Position numbers and translations under genes: made by a program. The notes beneath the pieces were generated by a model. The model worked only from the letters and a program-made list of their open reading frames with translations, was not told where the DNA came from and did not search any database. A stretch of DNA of 64,000 bases from positions 106,213-170,212 of the forward strand of contig NZ_JAKGSD010000013.1 in assembly GCF_021654135.1 (NCBI RefSeq), given 5' to 3'. Source of the stretch: Amycolatopsis tucumanensis (GTDB lineage Bacteria; Actinomycetota; Actinomycetes; Mycobacteriales; Pseudonocardiaceae). Every line of letters starts with the position of its first letter. The first letter of the stretch is position 1. Below, piece by piece: positions 35,810 through 45,353 of this stretch.

Positions 35810-36907
35810 ATGAGTCGGACCGTCGTCGTCATCGGTGGTGGGTACGGGGGCGCCTCGGTCGCCAAGGCGCTCGAAGAGGAGGCCGACGTCGTGTTGGTCG
35901 ACCCACGGGACGCGTTCGTCAACGTCGCCGGGTCGTTGCGGGCGGTGGCTCAGCCCGACTGGGCGGGCAACATGTTCTTCCCCTTCGACACGATGCTCAC
36001 CCGGGCCAAGGTGATCCAGGACCGCGCGGTCTCGGTCGACGCGGAGGGTGTCACCCTGGCCTCGGGCCGCCGGGTCGCGGCGGACTACCTGGTCCTGGCC
36101 ACCGGTTCCCGCTACGCCTACCCCGCCCACCCCGCCGCGGACTCCGTCGACGAGGCGTTGAACGACTTCCGCCGGACCCACAAGGAACTGGCGGGCTCGG
36201 ACCGGGTGCTCATCCTGGGCGCCGGACCGGTCGGCCTGGAACTGGCCGGCGAGATCAAGGAGGTCTGGCCGGACAAGCAGGTGACCGTCGTCGCCCCGGC
36301 CGAGGAGCTCCTGCCCGGTTTCCAGCCGGAGGTGCGGGCCGATCTGCAGCGCCAGCTCGCCGAACTGGGCGTCGACGTGCGGCTGGGCGCCGGCCTGGTG
36401 GCGCCGCCGTCGAACCGGCCCGGCGAGACCGGAACCTTCACGGTCACCACCACCGGCGGTGACCGGATCACCGCCGACATCTGGTTCCGCGCGTTCGGCA
36501 CGAACGTCAACAGCGACTACCTCGCCGACGGCAAGCTGACCACCCGCACCCCGGACGGCGCGGTCCGGGTCACCGAAACCCTCAACGTGGCCGGGTACGA
36601 CCACGTCTACGCCGTCGGCGACATCACCGACGTGCCCGAGGCCAAGATGGCCGGGTACGCGATGCAGCACGCGGAGGTGGTGGCGAAGAACATCACCGCC
36701 CAGCTGCGTGGTGGTGAGCCCACCGAGACCTACCAGCCACTCCCCTTCCCGATGATCCTGCTCCCGCTCGGATCGGGCGGCGGAGTCGGTCAGCTGCCCT
36801 CCCCGGACGGCCCTTCGGTCGTCACGGCCGACATCGTCCGGCAGTACAAGGGCGCCGACCTGTTCACCGGCCGCTTCACCGAGCAGTTCGGCCCCACCGC
36901 CGGCTGA
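35810..36907 (+). CDS. FAD-dependent NAD(P)H oxidoreductase, NDH-2/AIF-like
   Basis: 365 residues. N-terminal FAD motif VVVIGGGYGGASVAKAL, central NADH Rossmann motif VLILGAGPVGLELAGEI, and the C-terminal FAD-binding YAVGDITDVPE. There is no long C-terminal membrane anchor, so it resembles soluble NDH-2/AIF-type enzymes that pass electrons to quinones. ATG at 35810 after AAGGAG. Controlled by tandem GTTCGTACTACGAAC sites, which suggests induction by a quinone-like or oxidative signal (inference). Confidence 0.88.
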   Translation: MSRTVVVIGGGYGGASVAKALEEEADVVLVDPRDAFVNVAGSLRAVAQPDWAGNMFFPFDTMLTRAKVIQDRAVSVDAEGVTLASGRRVAADYLVLATGSRYAYPAHPAADSVDEALNDFRRTHKELAGSDRVLILGAGPVGLELAGEIKEVWPDKQVTVVAPAEELLPGFQPEVRADLQRQLAELGVDVRLGAGLVAPPSNRPGETGTFTVTTTGGDRITADIWFRAFGTNVNSDYLADGKLTTRTPDGAVRVTETLNVAGYDHVYAVGDITDVPEAKMAGYAMQHAEVVAKNITAQLRGGEPTETYQPLPFPMILLPLGSGGGVGQLPSPDGPSVVTADIVRQYKGADLFTGRFTEQFGPTAG

Positions 36908-36916
36908 CGGGGGCGC

Positions 36917-37716
36917 TCAGTCCCGGAGCTCCGCCTCGATCGAGCGCAGGAGCGCGTGCTGGCGGCGCACCTGTTCCAGCGAGCGGTAGGGCGCGCGGTC
37001 GCCCTCGTACTCGCTGGACAGCCAGCCGCTCCAGCCGTGCCCGTCGAGCGTCGTCAGGATCTCCCGCCACGGGATGGTCGCGTCGACCAGGTCGGCATCG
37101 ATGTCGAAGAACTTGGCCTGGATGAACACGACGTGCGGGAGGATCTCGGCGAGGTCGGCCATCGGCACGGCGAGCGGGCGCCGCCAGCCCGCTTCCTGCG
37201 CCTCTTCGGACAGTCCTTCGTGCTTGGCGGTCACCGGGGCGCGCTGGAAGATCCCGGTGTCGATGAGCAGGCCGAAGTTCTTGGTGCCGGTGCGTTCGAG
37301 GAAGGCGAGGTAGCCGTCGACGACCTCGTGCCGGATGGGCGTCGGCGCGTGGATCTCCGGGCAGATGACGATGCCGAGTTCGGCGGCGCGGTCCAGGTTG
37401 CGCTCGACGACCTCCTCCCACACCGGGTGCGGTTTCAGGTCGTGCGAGACGACGCCGATCTTGGGGCGCAGGAAGGTGAACCCGAGGCTCGCGGCGAGGC
37501 CGAGGTCGCGGGCGAGCATCGCGGCGCCCTCGTCGGCGGTGAGGTCGCGGTCGTGCCACAGGGAGGTGTCGATCCACGAGTCGTAGTTGGTCGGGGTGAG
37601 GCCGTGGTGGGCACAGCGCGCGTGCCAGGCGTCGATCCACTCGGCGGACGGCTCCGGGTAGCCGGGGATGTTGGCCTCGCCGAGGATTTCGATGCCGGTG
37701 GCGCCGAGGTCGGCGA
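36917..37716 (-). pseudogene. Sugar phosphate isomerase/epimerase, N-terminally truncated and fused
   Basis: About 265 residues of a TIM-barrel isomerase/epimerase (GATGIEILGEANIPGYPEP, FTFLRPKIGVVSHDLKPH, VICPEIHAPTPIRHE, NFGLLIDTGIF, FIQAKFFDID, GWLSSEYEGDR). The metal-binding Glu/His/Asp pattern looks intact. The first beta strand is gone: at about 37716 the frame runs straight into a GMC oxidoreductase fragment. The pairing resembles C-glycoside/3-oxo-glycoside catabolic loci (GMC oxidase plus isomerase-like deglycosidase alpha subunit). The remaining barrel might still be translated as a fusion, but it is probably inactive. Confidence 0.75.
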
Positions 37717-38160
37717 TCTCGCCGGAGGCGTGCAGCAGCTGCGGGGTGCGCAGACTGTCGGCGGCCACGACGACGGACGACGCGGCAACCGCGTGATCGG
37801 CGCCGGTGTGCAGATCGCGCACGGTCACCCCGCGCACGACGCCGTCGTGCAGCAGCACTCGCGTGATGACGGATTCGCGAACAGGCCGAAGTTCGGGTTG
37901 GTGCGGGTGACTTCGCCGAACACGACGTCGAAGCCGGACCACACCAGCCACCCGTCGGCAGCGCGCCGCACCGCCAGGGGCATCGGCCGCACCCGGCGGT
38001 CCTCCGCGCGTCCGGCGTCCAGCGCGGCGCCGAGCCGACCCGGACCTCGCCAGCCAGCGGCGCGTCGGCCAGCACCTTCGCCGACACGCCCAGCAGCCGT
38101 TCGGCCTCGGTGAGCAGGCGGTCCACGTCGGGCAGGAACGCTGGACGTTAACGGTCACGC
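37717..38160 (-). pseudogene. GMC-family glucose/pyranose-oxidase-like oxidoreductase remnant
   Basis: Pieces of a GMC flavoprotein middle region survive in three frames. About 38126-38040 reads DRLLTEAERLLGVSAKVLAD. About 38050-37868 reads RVRPMPLAVRRAADGWLVWS and VTRTNPNFGLF. About 37860-37717 reads LLHDGVVRGVTVRDLHTGAD and VVVAADSLRTPQLLHASGE. At least two frameshifts and loss of both the N-terminal FAD motif and the C-terminal catalytic domain make it dead. The 3' end is deleted into the isomerase gene. Confidence 0.75.
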
Positions 38161-38824
38161 CGGGGCGCAGCTGGAGCTGACCCTGCTCTGCCCCAGCCTC
38201 GGACATCAACCTGCGCGACCGACACCCAGGTCGAACGGCCGTCGATACTCGCCGACCCAGCCTGCAACGCATGCGTCTACAGGCCGACTGGTTGAGCCGC
38301 GTCCGGACCGTCCCCTACGTACCGATTCTGCGCCCAACATATTCTGACCTGTGTACAGACCAAATGGCAGGTGCCCGCGGAACACTGACATTGGCGGCCC
38401 CTGCCCGATGCAACGGACGCACGAATTTCGACGCCGGCAATCAACGGACCAGCGAAACCAGCAGCTGCTTCGGGCTGCCCTTGCAAGCTCTCTGACTCCG
38501 CTCGACCGACCGGAGGTGCAGCGACGGCCGAAGGGCTGTTCTTCCGCGCCACCCGCCGGGCGGGCCGACAGTCAACGGGAACCTGACAAGCGCTCCGCTG
38601 TCAACTGATTCCACTCGACCCACCTTCCCACCCGACATCGTCGGCTACCCCGTCGGCACGCAAGCACTTCCTCGCCCATGACGGCCTGCGCCGCGATCCT
38701 CCAGCGTCGTCGAGACCACCGTGCGGCCGGGTGTCGGTTCTGTCCAGATTGTGGGCGTGATTGCGCAGCCACGCGCGAGGCGCGTCTACTCGACGCAGCC
38801 CATTCGCCAACCGGAAGGAATGGC
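38161..38824. other. Gene-free interval
   Basis: 664 bases between the GMC remnant and carbonic anhydrase. Several short Arg/Ser-rich frames exist but none looks coding. The right end carries the ribosome site GGAAGGA for the next gene. Confidence 0.45.
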
Positions 38825-39313
38825 ATGTCCGTAACCGAGGAACTCCTGGCGAACAACGCCGAATACGCCGCCCGTTTCTCCGGGCCCCTGCCCTTGCCGC
38901 CCGCCAAGCACGTCGCCGTTCTCGCCTGCATGGACGCTCGCCTCAACGTCTACGGCATCCTTGGCCTCAATGAAGGGGAGGCCCACATCATCCGCAACGC
39001 CGGAGGCGTCGTCACCGAGGACGAGATCCGCTCCCTCGCCATCAGCCAGCGACTGCTCGGCACCGAAGAGATCATCCTCATCCACCACACCGACTGTGGG
39101 ATGCTCACCTTCACCGACGACGACTTCAAGAAGGCCATTCAGGACGAGGTCGGCATCAAGCCGGCCTGGGCCGCCGAAGCCTTCACCGACCTCGACGACG
39201 ACGTCCGCCAGTCGATCGCGCGTATCAAGAATAGCCTATTCATCCCTCACAAGGACTCCATCCGTGGCTTCGTCTTCGACGTCGCCACGGGCAAACTGAA
39301 CGAAGTTCGCTGA
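38825..39313 (+). CDS. Beta-class carbonic anhydrase
   Basis: 162 residues. Zinc and catalytic residues are visible: ACMDARLN (Cys, Asp, Arg) and HHTDCGML (His, Cys). The ALPPAKHVAVL-type leader and RNAGGVVTEDEIRSLAISQ match the short actinobacterial beta-CA subgroup. It interconverts CO2 and bicarbonate in the cytosol. ATG at 38825 after GGAAGGA. It stands alone between gene-free stretches. Confidence 0.92.
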   Translation: MSVTEELLANNAEYAARFSGPLPLPPAKHVAVLACMDARLNVYGILGLNEGEAHIIRNAGGVVTEDEIRSLAISQRLLGTEEIILIHHTDCGMLTFTDDDFKKAIQDEVGIKPAWAAEAFTDLDDDVRQSIARIKNSLFIPHKDSIRGFVFDVATGKLNEVR

Positions 39314-40510
39314 CCTCGGCCACCCCGCCGTGTCTGCAGGGAACGTTTCCGACCCATCGCCACCCTCTGGAGTGAACGCGCCGATTGGCCAAAGATCTTG
39401 CGGTGTGCTCCCTGCTCCTGCATCGCGACCATGACCATCCGGCCACAGACTCGTCCGCGCAACGGTTGCCGTGAGGTTTTCTCGAGCGGGGATCCACTTG
39501 CCGGCAGCCGCGCCTGCCGAGCTGTCCCCTTCCCAGTCGGGTGCGGTACGCCGAGCCCGGCCGACTCGAATCGAGTGGCCCAACGGATGCTTCCGCGAAC
39601 CGCGCGAGGTTGCGGACATGGTCTGGGCCGATACGGCCCATCATGTTCCGGATCTACGCGGATGGTTGGGTAAAGGCAGCGCAACGGTGCAGTGAGCGGG
39701 TCACCGCCCCGATGGCGTCCGAGGCGCTGTGCCCGAGGACATCGCTCAAGCCCCGTTTGCGTTCCGGATGCGGCCGCTGTGGCTTGCTGCTTTCTTTGCC
39801 GTTGCCTGCAGCGCAGTGTCTACGCGCCGAATGTGCTCGCCGATCCGTGTCGACAGCCCCTGGACGCCGCGCAACTTCCGCACGCCGTCCAACTTCGTGA
39901 GGGCTTTCGCCGCATCGAGCCTTCAGCCGGAGGGGATCGCAGACCCGCACGCAAAAGACGGCAGGGACGTCCACGACCAGGTCCGCCTCGTCGCACCGAC
40001 CTCGGGTCGAGGGAGCCCTCTCGACAGGAGCAGAGCACGGCCATCCACGGAGGCACCTCTCCTCGATCGGCCAGGCCGCCCACAACCTCCATCGTCGCAC
40101 CGGTTGTCGACTTTGATACCCCTGTGCATCTGGAATCGCGCGCCGTGTCATCGGCCGCCCAACTGCGCGCTCCGGTGAGTCAGGCCACCGTCCGGTCGGG
40201 ACCTTCGGCTCTAGCGGATCACTTGGGCTGGCGGTGTGGTGGAGGGTGGTTGCTGCGGGGGAGGCGACCCGGCCCTACGGTTCCGCGCGGCGGTGTGGTT
40301 CCGAAGGCCGATCAGGGGCGGGGGCGGTCGCCGGGGAGTCGCCAGGCAACGGCACGGCCGCCCCCGCCCTCCCGGGTCGGCACCCTGGGCGCTGCTGGTC
40401 CGGTTGCTGGTGTGCTGGACCTCATCGGCGACCGGGTGCGCCCCGGCGTGCGGGCAAGGGAAAGGCGGTGGCACGTCTAATCCTGGGTGTGGATGGGAAC
40501 ACTGGCGGGC
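39314..40510. other. 1.2-kb interval without a supported gene
   Basis: Many short frames on both strands, none with a recognisable product. One - strand stretch ending near 39757 reads like real protein (KALTKLDGVRKLRGVQGL, HIRRVDTALQATAKKA), but its frame is stopped upstream, so at best it is a decayed gene. No tRNA, repeat or transposase signature was found. Confidence 0.45.
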
Positions 40511-41260
40511 ATGGATGAGACCGTGGGGCCGCCGGCTGCCGGCCGTGCCGCGATGGGGCGGGACGAGCTGGCGGACACGGTGGCCAAGGCCGTGAGGGAG
40601 CTGGAACCTGAACCGGATGTCGACGGAACCGTGGGCCATATTGTGGCTGCGGCGATGGCGACGATCGCCGGCGTTGAGGATGCGGGTGTGTCGCTGCTGG
40701 AATCCGGTCAGGTGCGTAGTGTCGCGCCCAGCAGTGCGATCGTGGCTGAGCTCGACCGGTTGCAGGTGGAGCTGGGTGAGGGGCCGTGTGTCGACGCTAT
40801 GGTGGATTGCCCGGTGTACCGGGTCGGGGACCTGGCGGCTGATCGGCGGTGGCCGCGGTTCGCGCCGGCGGCAGCGGGCCGGGGGATGCGCTCGCTGCTG
40901 GGGGTGCGGTTGTTCACCAGCAGCCACCTGGTCGGGGCGTTGAACCTCTACTCCCACCACCGGGCGGCCTTCGATCCCCCGGCCGAGCGGTTGGTCGAGC
41001 TGTTCGCGGCGCACGCGGCGGTCGCGCTGGCCGGCTCGCAGCGGCAGGTGCGGCTGCAGGCGGCGCTGGACAGCCGTGACGTGATCTCCACCGCGAAGGG
41101 AATGCTGATGCAACGGTTCGACCTGAGTCCTGAGCAAGCCTTCGACGCCCTCGTACGCACCTCCCAGCAACGCAACACCACGCCGCAGCGGGTCGCCCAG
41201 GCAATCCTGACCACCCACCAACCGGCCGCGGCCCCCGGCCCGCCCCAGCCGCCGAGCTAA
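40511..41260 (+). CDS. GAF-ANTAR domain regulator
   Basis: 249 residues. An N-terminal GAF domain (AGVEDAGVSLLESGQVRSVA, GMRSLLGVRLFTSSHLVGAL) is followed by a C-terminal ANTAR RNA-binding domain (LQAALDSRDVISTAKGMLMQ, SPEQAFDALVRTSQQRNTTP). ANTAR proteins antiterminate transcription on paired hairpins. ATG at 40511; an ATG at 40493 is also possible. Its last 4 nt overlap the convergent anti-sigma-type gene. Similar genes are common in Pseudonocardiaceae and Streptomyces stress networks. Confidence 0.9.
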   Translation: MDETVGPPAAGRAAMGRDELADTVAKAVRELEPEPDVDGTVGHIVAAAMATIAGVEDAGVSLLESGQVRSVAPSSAIVAELDRLQVELGEGPCVDAMVDCPVYRVGDLAADRRWPRFAPAAAGRGMRSLLGVRLFTSSHLVGALNLYSHHRAAFDPPAERLVELFAAHAAVALAGSQRQVRLQAALDSRDVISTAKGMLMQRFDLSPEQAFDALVRTSQQRNTTPQRVAQAILTTHQPAAAPGPPQPPS

Positions 41261-41706
41261 TCCTCGCGTTGCGGTTGCGGTCGGGGGCAGGGTTGCCAGC
41301 CGAAGGCACTGCAGTCGATGACGGCCCACACGGTCTTGCCCCCGTGGGTGACGCGCGTCCCCCAGTCGAGGGAGGCTTTGCCGACCATCTGCAAGCCGCG
41401 GCCTCCCGGTGTCCGCGCGTCCGGGGTTCGCACCTCGGGGGGCGTGCTGGAGCGGTCGTCGACCTCGATCCGGATCCGGCACGGTTCCGGCTCCCGCCAC
41501 ACCCGGATCCGGGTCGCTCCCTGGCCATGCTGGTAGGCGTTGGTCACCAGTTCCGTCACCACCAGCAGCGTCGCCACCAGGTGATCCTCACCCAGATCCG
41601 CCAGCGCTTGGCTCGCCCACCGACGGACCTGCACCAGAGGCGGCTCGGCCTCCGGCGCCAGTCGCAGCGTCAACCCGGAGCCATCGGAGTCCTCATCCCG
41701 ACGCAT
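41257..41706 (-). CDS. ATP-binding protein, RsbW/SpoIIAB-like anti-sigma factor kinase
   Basis: 149 residues of the HATPase_c type: the N box ELVTNAYQHG, the ADP-binding region IRIEVDDRSS and the G box GGRGLQMVGKASLDWG. Such small actinobacterial kinases control alternative sigma factors through phosphorylation of an STAS antagonist. ATG at 41706. It converges on the ANTAR gene with 4 nt shared. No sigma factor or antagonist is adjacent. Confidence 0.87.
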   Translation of the reverse strand: MRRDEDSDGSGLTLRLAPEAEPPLVQVRRWASQALADLGEDHLVATLLVVTELVTNAYQHGQGATRIRVWREPEPCRIRIEVDDRSSTPPEVRTPDARTPGGRGLQMVGKASLDWGTRVTHGGKTVWAVIDCSAFGWQPCPRPQPQRED

Positions 41707-41908
41707 GCCACCCCACCCCGTCCTGTCTGCTCAAGACGATCGGCTGCGGCCACCCTGCACCACACGCGACCGAACCGCAAACCGGCGGTATCCCGGCCCA
41801 GCCAACACCCGAGGACATTCTGCTCAGCGCGGAAGGGCCTTACGGCGCTGGGCGGTGACGCAGCGCAGGCCGTCCTCAAGCGAGCCCCGGCTTCGACAAC
41901 CGGCTCCG

Positions 41909-42225
41909 CTAGTCCACGACCGACAGGCCGCTCTCGGTTGCCAGGCTTGCGGCGATCGAGACGGCCTGTCCCGTATTGATCTTCGCCCCACCCAAAGTCA
42001 GGAGACCACGCACGTTGCGCGGGTTCGACGAGCGAAGATCGCAGTCCGCGGCTCGTCACGCGGCAAACTCCGCGCCCTCGAGGTCGCACTCAGCGAAGGC
42101 CACACAGGTCGCCGACGGGCACCGCCGATCCCGCGGCTTGCTTTGAGGTGCACGCGGCGCGCCGTCGTCTCGGAGAGGTTGGCGTTCAGGAGCTCGACGT
42201 TGTCCAGCTGATCAGCACGTCAGCG
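41909..42225 (-). pseudogene. Pentapeptide-repeat protein remnant
   Basis: A 5' piece reads ADQLDNVELLNANLSETTAR (frame 1), then the frame shifts. The remainder reads CVAFAECDLEGAEFAA, stop, CDLRSSNPRNVRGLLTLGGA, then QAVSIAASLATESGLSVVD and stop. The A(D/N)LxxxxL-type pentads and this C-terminal tail are typical of pentapeptide-repeat proteins. At least one frameshift (near 42120) and one internal TGA (42056-42058), plus loss of the N-terminus, make it a pseudogene. Confidence 0.65.
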
Positions 42226-43006
42226 TCTTCCCCGCTTCGGCCAGCCGGATCGGGCCGTCGAACTCCGCTCGTGCGTCGGTGAGCAAGCCGTCGAGCCACT
42301 CCGGCTCCGTGGACGCGAAGTGGGTCAGCACCAGCTCCCCCACCCCCGCCTCGGCCGCGACCCGGCCCGCTTCGGCGGCGCTGAGGTGGCCGTGGCCGGT
42401 GGTGTCGCTGGCTCGCAGCGTCGCCTCGCACAGGAACACGTCGGCGTCCGCGGCGAGCTTCACCAGCGCGTCGGTCATGCCGGTGTCGCCGGTGTAGGCC
42501 AGGGTCCGCTCGCCGTCAGTCACACGGATGCCGCAGTTGGGTGCGGAGTGCACCAGCTCGTGCAGTTCCACCGCGCAGTCGCCGAACTCGAACAGCTCGC
42601 CCGGCTCGTACTCGCGCACGTCGAAGGCCACCTCGAACGCCCGGTTGAGCACCGGCATCGACGCGATCGGGAACAGCTGCGACCACCGCGTGAACAGCTC
42701 CTTCGCCCCGGCCGGCACGAGCAGCGGCACCGGACGGCACTCGCCGCCGAACTCGGGCGCCCCGGGGAACCGCAGCATCGGCTTGAGCAGCGACTTGCCC
42801 AGCGGCAGCAGGTCGTAGCAGTGGTCGATGTGCAGATGGGTGATCACCACGCCGTCCAGCGGGCCGTCCACCGCGGACAGCGCGGTGGCGATCCCCGGTC
42901 CGCAGTCGAGCAGCAGGCGGCTCCGCCCGGTGTCCACGAGGTATCCGGAGCTGGGCGATCCGCCGGCGGGCATTCCCGACCGGCAGCCGAGAACAGTGAG
43001 CTGCAT
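42212..43006 (-). CDS. MBL-fold metallo-hydrolase, RNase Z/cyclic-nucleotide-phosphodiesterase-like
   Basis: 264 residues. The metal motif THLHIDHCYDLLPL (HxHxDH), the downstream AYTGDTGMTD Asp and the late LTHFAS His complete a beta-lactamase-fold dinuclear site. The N-terminus LTVLGCRSGMPAGGSPSSGY matches the RNase Z-like branch, and the size fits a small-molecule phosphodiesterase or hydrolase. ATG at 43006. Unknown substrate. Confidence 0.88.
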   Translation of the reverse strand: MQLTVLGCRSGMPAGGSPSSGYLVDTGRSRLLLDCGPGIATALSAVDGPLDGVVITHLHIDHCYDLLPLGKSLLKPMLRFPGAPEFGGECRPVPLLVPAGAKELFTRWSQLFPIASMPVLNRAFEVAFDVREYEPGELFEFGDCAVELHELVHSAPNCGIRVTDGERTLAYTGDTGMTDALVKLAADADVFLCEATLRASDTTGHGHLSAAEAGRVAAEAGVGELVLTHFASTEPEWLDGLLTDARAEFDGPIRLAEAGKTLTC

Positions 43007-43148
43007 GGTTCTTCCGATCTGCCGAAAGCGTGGTACGCCAGGCAGGCCGGTGCCCGCGCTGGCCCCGCCAGCATGACCTGGACCAGACCACTCGCGCACT
43101 CGCGCGCGGGCAAACCCGAACGGCCGATCGGGTACGCCTATCGCCGGC

Positions 43149-44054
43149 TCACACGTCGAGCACGAGCCGGTCGGACACCGCCCGCGACACACACACCATC
43201 ATGGTCTTGCCCGCGGCCCGTTCCTGCTCCGACAGCACCGAGTCGCGGTGCTCGACCTCGCCGTCCAGCACCGTCGTCTCGCAGCTGCCACAGGTCCCTT
43301 CCCGGCACGACGACGGCATCGCGAGCCCGGCGCGGCCGAGCGCGTCGAGCACCGACTGGCCCGGGGCGACCCGCACCGTGCGCCCGGACGCGGACGCGAC
43401 CACCTCGAAACCCCGCGCCGGTGTCTCCGCCACCTCGCGCGGCTGGAACCGCTCCACCCGCAGCCGGTCCGCCGGGCACAGCCGTTCCACGGCGTCCAGC
43501 AGCGGGCCCGGGCCGCAGCAGTACACCAGGGCGTCGCCGGACACGATCTCGGCGAGCGGCAGCAGCCCGTGCTCGTCCTCGGGCAGGATCCGCACGCGGG
43601 ACCCGTAGGCGGCCAGCTCGTCCAGGAACGCCATCCGGGAGCGGCGGCGCCCGCCGTAGTACAGCTCCCACTCGACCCCGGTAGCCTCGGCCACGCGCAG
43701 CATCGGCAGCAGCGGGGTGATCCCGATGCCTCCGGCCACGAACCGGTAGCGCGGCGCGGGCACGAGCGGGAAGTTGTTGCGCGGGTCGCCGACGCGCAGG
43801 GTCGCGCCCTGCGGCACCGCGTCGTGGAGGTGGGCCGATCCGCCGCGGCCGGCCTCCTCCCGCAGCACGGCGATGCGCCAGCGCGTGCGGTCGGCCGGGT
43901 CCCCGCACAGCGAGTACTGGCGCAGCAGGCCGGGCCGGATCTCGACGTCGACGTGCGCGCCGGGCTCCCAGCGGGGCAGGTCGCTCCCGGACAGGACGAA
44001 CGAGACGACCCCGTCGGCCTCGGTGGTCTTGGACTCCACGTGCAGCGTGCGCAT
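43149..44054 (-). CDS. PDR/VanB-type ferredoxin-reductase oxidoreductase (FMN plus 2Fe-2S)
   Basis: 301 residues. N-terminal FNR-type flavin-binding RQYSLCGDP, NAD-binding GGIGITPLLPML and VYCCGPGPLLDAV, and a C-terminal plant-type ferredoxin with SSCREGTCGSCETTVLDGE. This is the phthalate-dioxygenase-reductase/VanB architecture that supplies electrons to Rieske oxygenases or P450s; none is adjacent. ATG at 44054 with GGAGG only a few bases upstream. Divergent from the acyl-CoA dehydrogenase operon. Confidence 0.9.
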   Translation of the reverse strand: MRTLHVESKTTEADGVVSFVLSGSDLPRWEPGAHVDVEIRPGLLRQYSLCGDPADRTRWRIAVLREEAGRGGSAHLHDAVPQGATLRVGDPRNNFPLVPAPRYRFVAGGIGITPLLPMLRVAEATGVEWELYYGGRRRSRMAFLDELAAYGSRVRILPEDEHGLLPLAEIVSGDALVYCCGPGPLLDAVERLCPADRLRVERFQPREVAETPARGFEVVASASGRTVRVAPGQSVLDALGRAGLAMPSSCREGTCGSCETTVLDGEVEHRDSVLSEQERAAGKTMMVCVSRAVSDRLVLDV

Positions 44055-44172
44055 GACCTCCAGCGTCACGACCGGCCGGGCCGAGGCCACGCGTGCGGAC
44101 CGGATTCGACTCGGGCGATTGGATCTGGCAATGCCCGCCGGAGCGGTCCCGCGCCCGCCGCAGACTGGCCGC

Positions 44173-45339
44173 ATGGTCAGCACGAGCGCGCTGGAACTCG
44201 CCGCGCGAACCCGTCGCTTCATTTCCGAACAGATCCTGCCCGTCGAGCGGGAGATCGTCGTCGACGGCCGCCCGATGGACGACGCGTTGCGGCTGGAGCT
44301 GCAGAAGGCGGCCAAGGAGGCAGGCGTGTTCGGCCCGCTGTCGCCCGTCGAGCACGGCGGGCTCGGCCTGGACACCCGTGACCAGGCCGTCGTCCTGGAG
44401 GCCGCGGGCACCAGCCTGATCGGGCCGCTCGCGCTCAACTGCTGGGCGCCCGACGACGGCAACATCCACCTGCTCGCCCACGCCGCGAACGCCGAGCAGG
44501 CACGGCGCTACCTGGCGCCGCTGGCCTCCGGCGAGGTGCGTTCGGCGATCGCGATGACCGAGCCCGCGCCCGGCGCCGGGGCGGACCCGGGCATGTTGCG
44601 CACCACCGCCGAGGAAGCGCCGGGCGGGTGGGTGATCAACGGCGCCAAGCACCTGACCACCGGCGCGGACGGCGCGGCGTTCGTCATCTGCGTGGCGCGT
44701 ACCGACGACGGCCCGACGATGTTCCTCGTCGACACCGACAACCCGGGCATGCGCGTGCTGCGCCGGATGCCGACCCTGGACCACACCAGCGCGCCCGGCG
44801 GGCACTGCGAGGTCGCGTTCAGCGGGTGTTTCGTGCCGGATTCGGCGGTGCTGGGCGAGGTCGGGCTGGGCATGGAGTACGCGCAGGTGCGGCTCGCGCC
44901 GTCGCGCCTGTCGTTCTGCATGAGCTGGCTCGGCCTGGCCACGCGTGCCCAGGAGCTGGCCGCGCGGCACATCTCGCGGCGCGAGGCGTTCGGCGCGCGG
45001 ATCGCCGAACACGGGCTGGCGCAGGGGCACCTGGCCGACAACGAGATCGACATCGAAGCCTCCCGTGCGTTGATCGCCCGCTGCGCGGAGGTGATCGACG
45101 CCGAGGGCCCGGCGAGCAGCGCGGCCCGGCACCACGCGTCGGTGACGAAGACGTTCGTGTCCGAGGCGGTGTGGCGGGTGCTGGACCGGGCCGTGCAGCT
45201 GCACGGCGGGCTGGGCGTGTGCGAGGACCACCTCGTGGCCCGGTTCCTGGTCGAGGCCCGCGCCTTCCGCATCTACGAGGGACCGTCCGAAGTGCTGCGG
45301 TGGTCGATCGCCCGCCGCGTCCTGCGCCCCTACCGCTGA
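44173..45339 (+). CDS. Acyl-CoA dehydrogenase
   Basis: 388 residues, ACAD fold: SAIAMTEPAPGAGADPG, WVINGAKHLTTGADGA, LAPSRLSFCMSWLGLATRAQ and the C-terminal QLHGGLGVCEDHLVARFLVE. The expected catalytic Glu near residue 370 lies in IYEGPSEVLRWSIARRVL. ATG at 44173. First gene of an operon with a hotdog thioesterase (14-nt gap) and an alpha/beta hydrolase. Substrate unknown; the neighbouring reductase suggests catabolism of an uncommon acyl or aromatic compound. Confidence 0.9.
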   Translation: MVSTSALELAARTRRFISEQILPVEREIVVDGRPMDDALRLELQKAAKEAGVFGPLSPVEHGGLGLDTRDQAVVLEAAGTSLIGPLALNCWAPDDGNIHLLAHAANAEQARRYLAPLASGEVRSAIAMTEPAPGAGADPGMLRTTAEEAPGGWVINGAKHLTTGADGAAFVICVARTDDGPTMFLVDTDNPGMRVLRRMPTLDHTSAPGGHCEVAFSGCFVPDSAVLGEVGLGMEYAQVRLAPSRLSFCMSWLGLATRAQELAARHISRREAFGARIAEHGLAQGHLADNEIDIEASRALIARCAEVIDAEGPASSAARHHASVTKTFVSEAVWRVLDRAVQLHGGLGVCEDHLVARFLVEARAFRIYEGPSEVLRWSIARRVLRPYR

Positions 45340-45353
45340 CAAGGAGAACTCGA

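Noticed and set aside
38346..38366. TCTG-CAGA half-sites around a TGTACA centre as an operator
   Set aside because: Only about five symmetric positions and no gene start nearby; chance level.
39551..39571. Possible tRNA T-loop (gactcgaatc)
   Set aside because: No acceptor stem or anticodon arm can be formed around it.
39692..40480. 262-residue + strand ORF in the 39-40 kb gap
   Set aside because: Arg/Pro/Ser-rich composition, no ribosome site, no recognisable fold; a decayed or non-coding frame.
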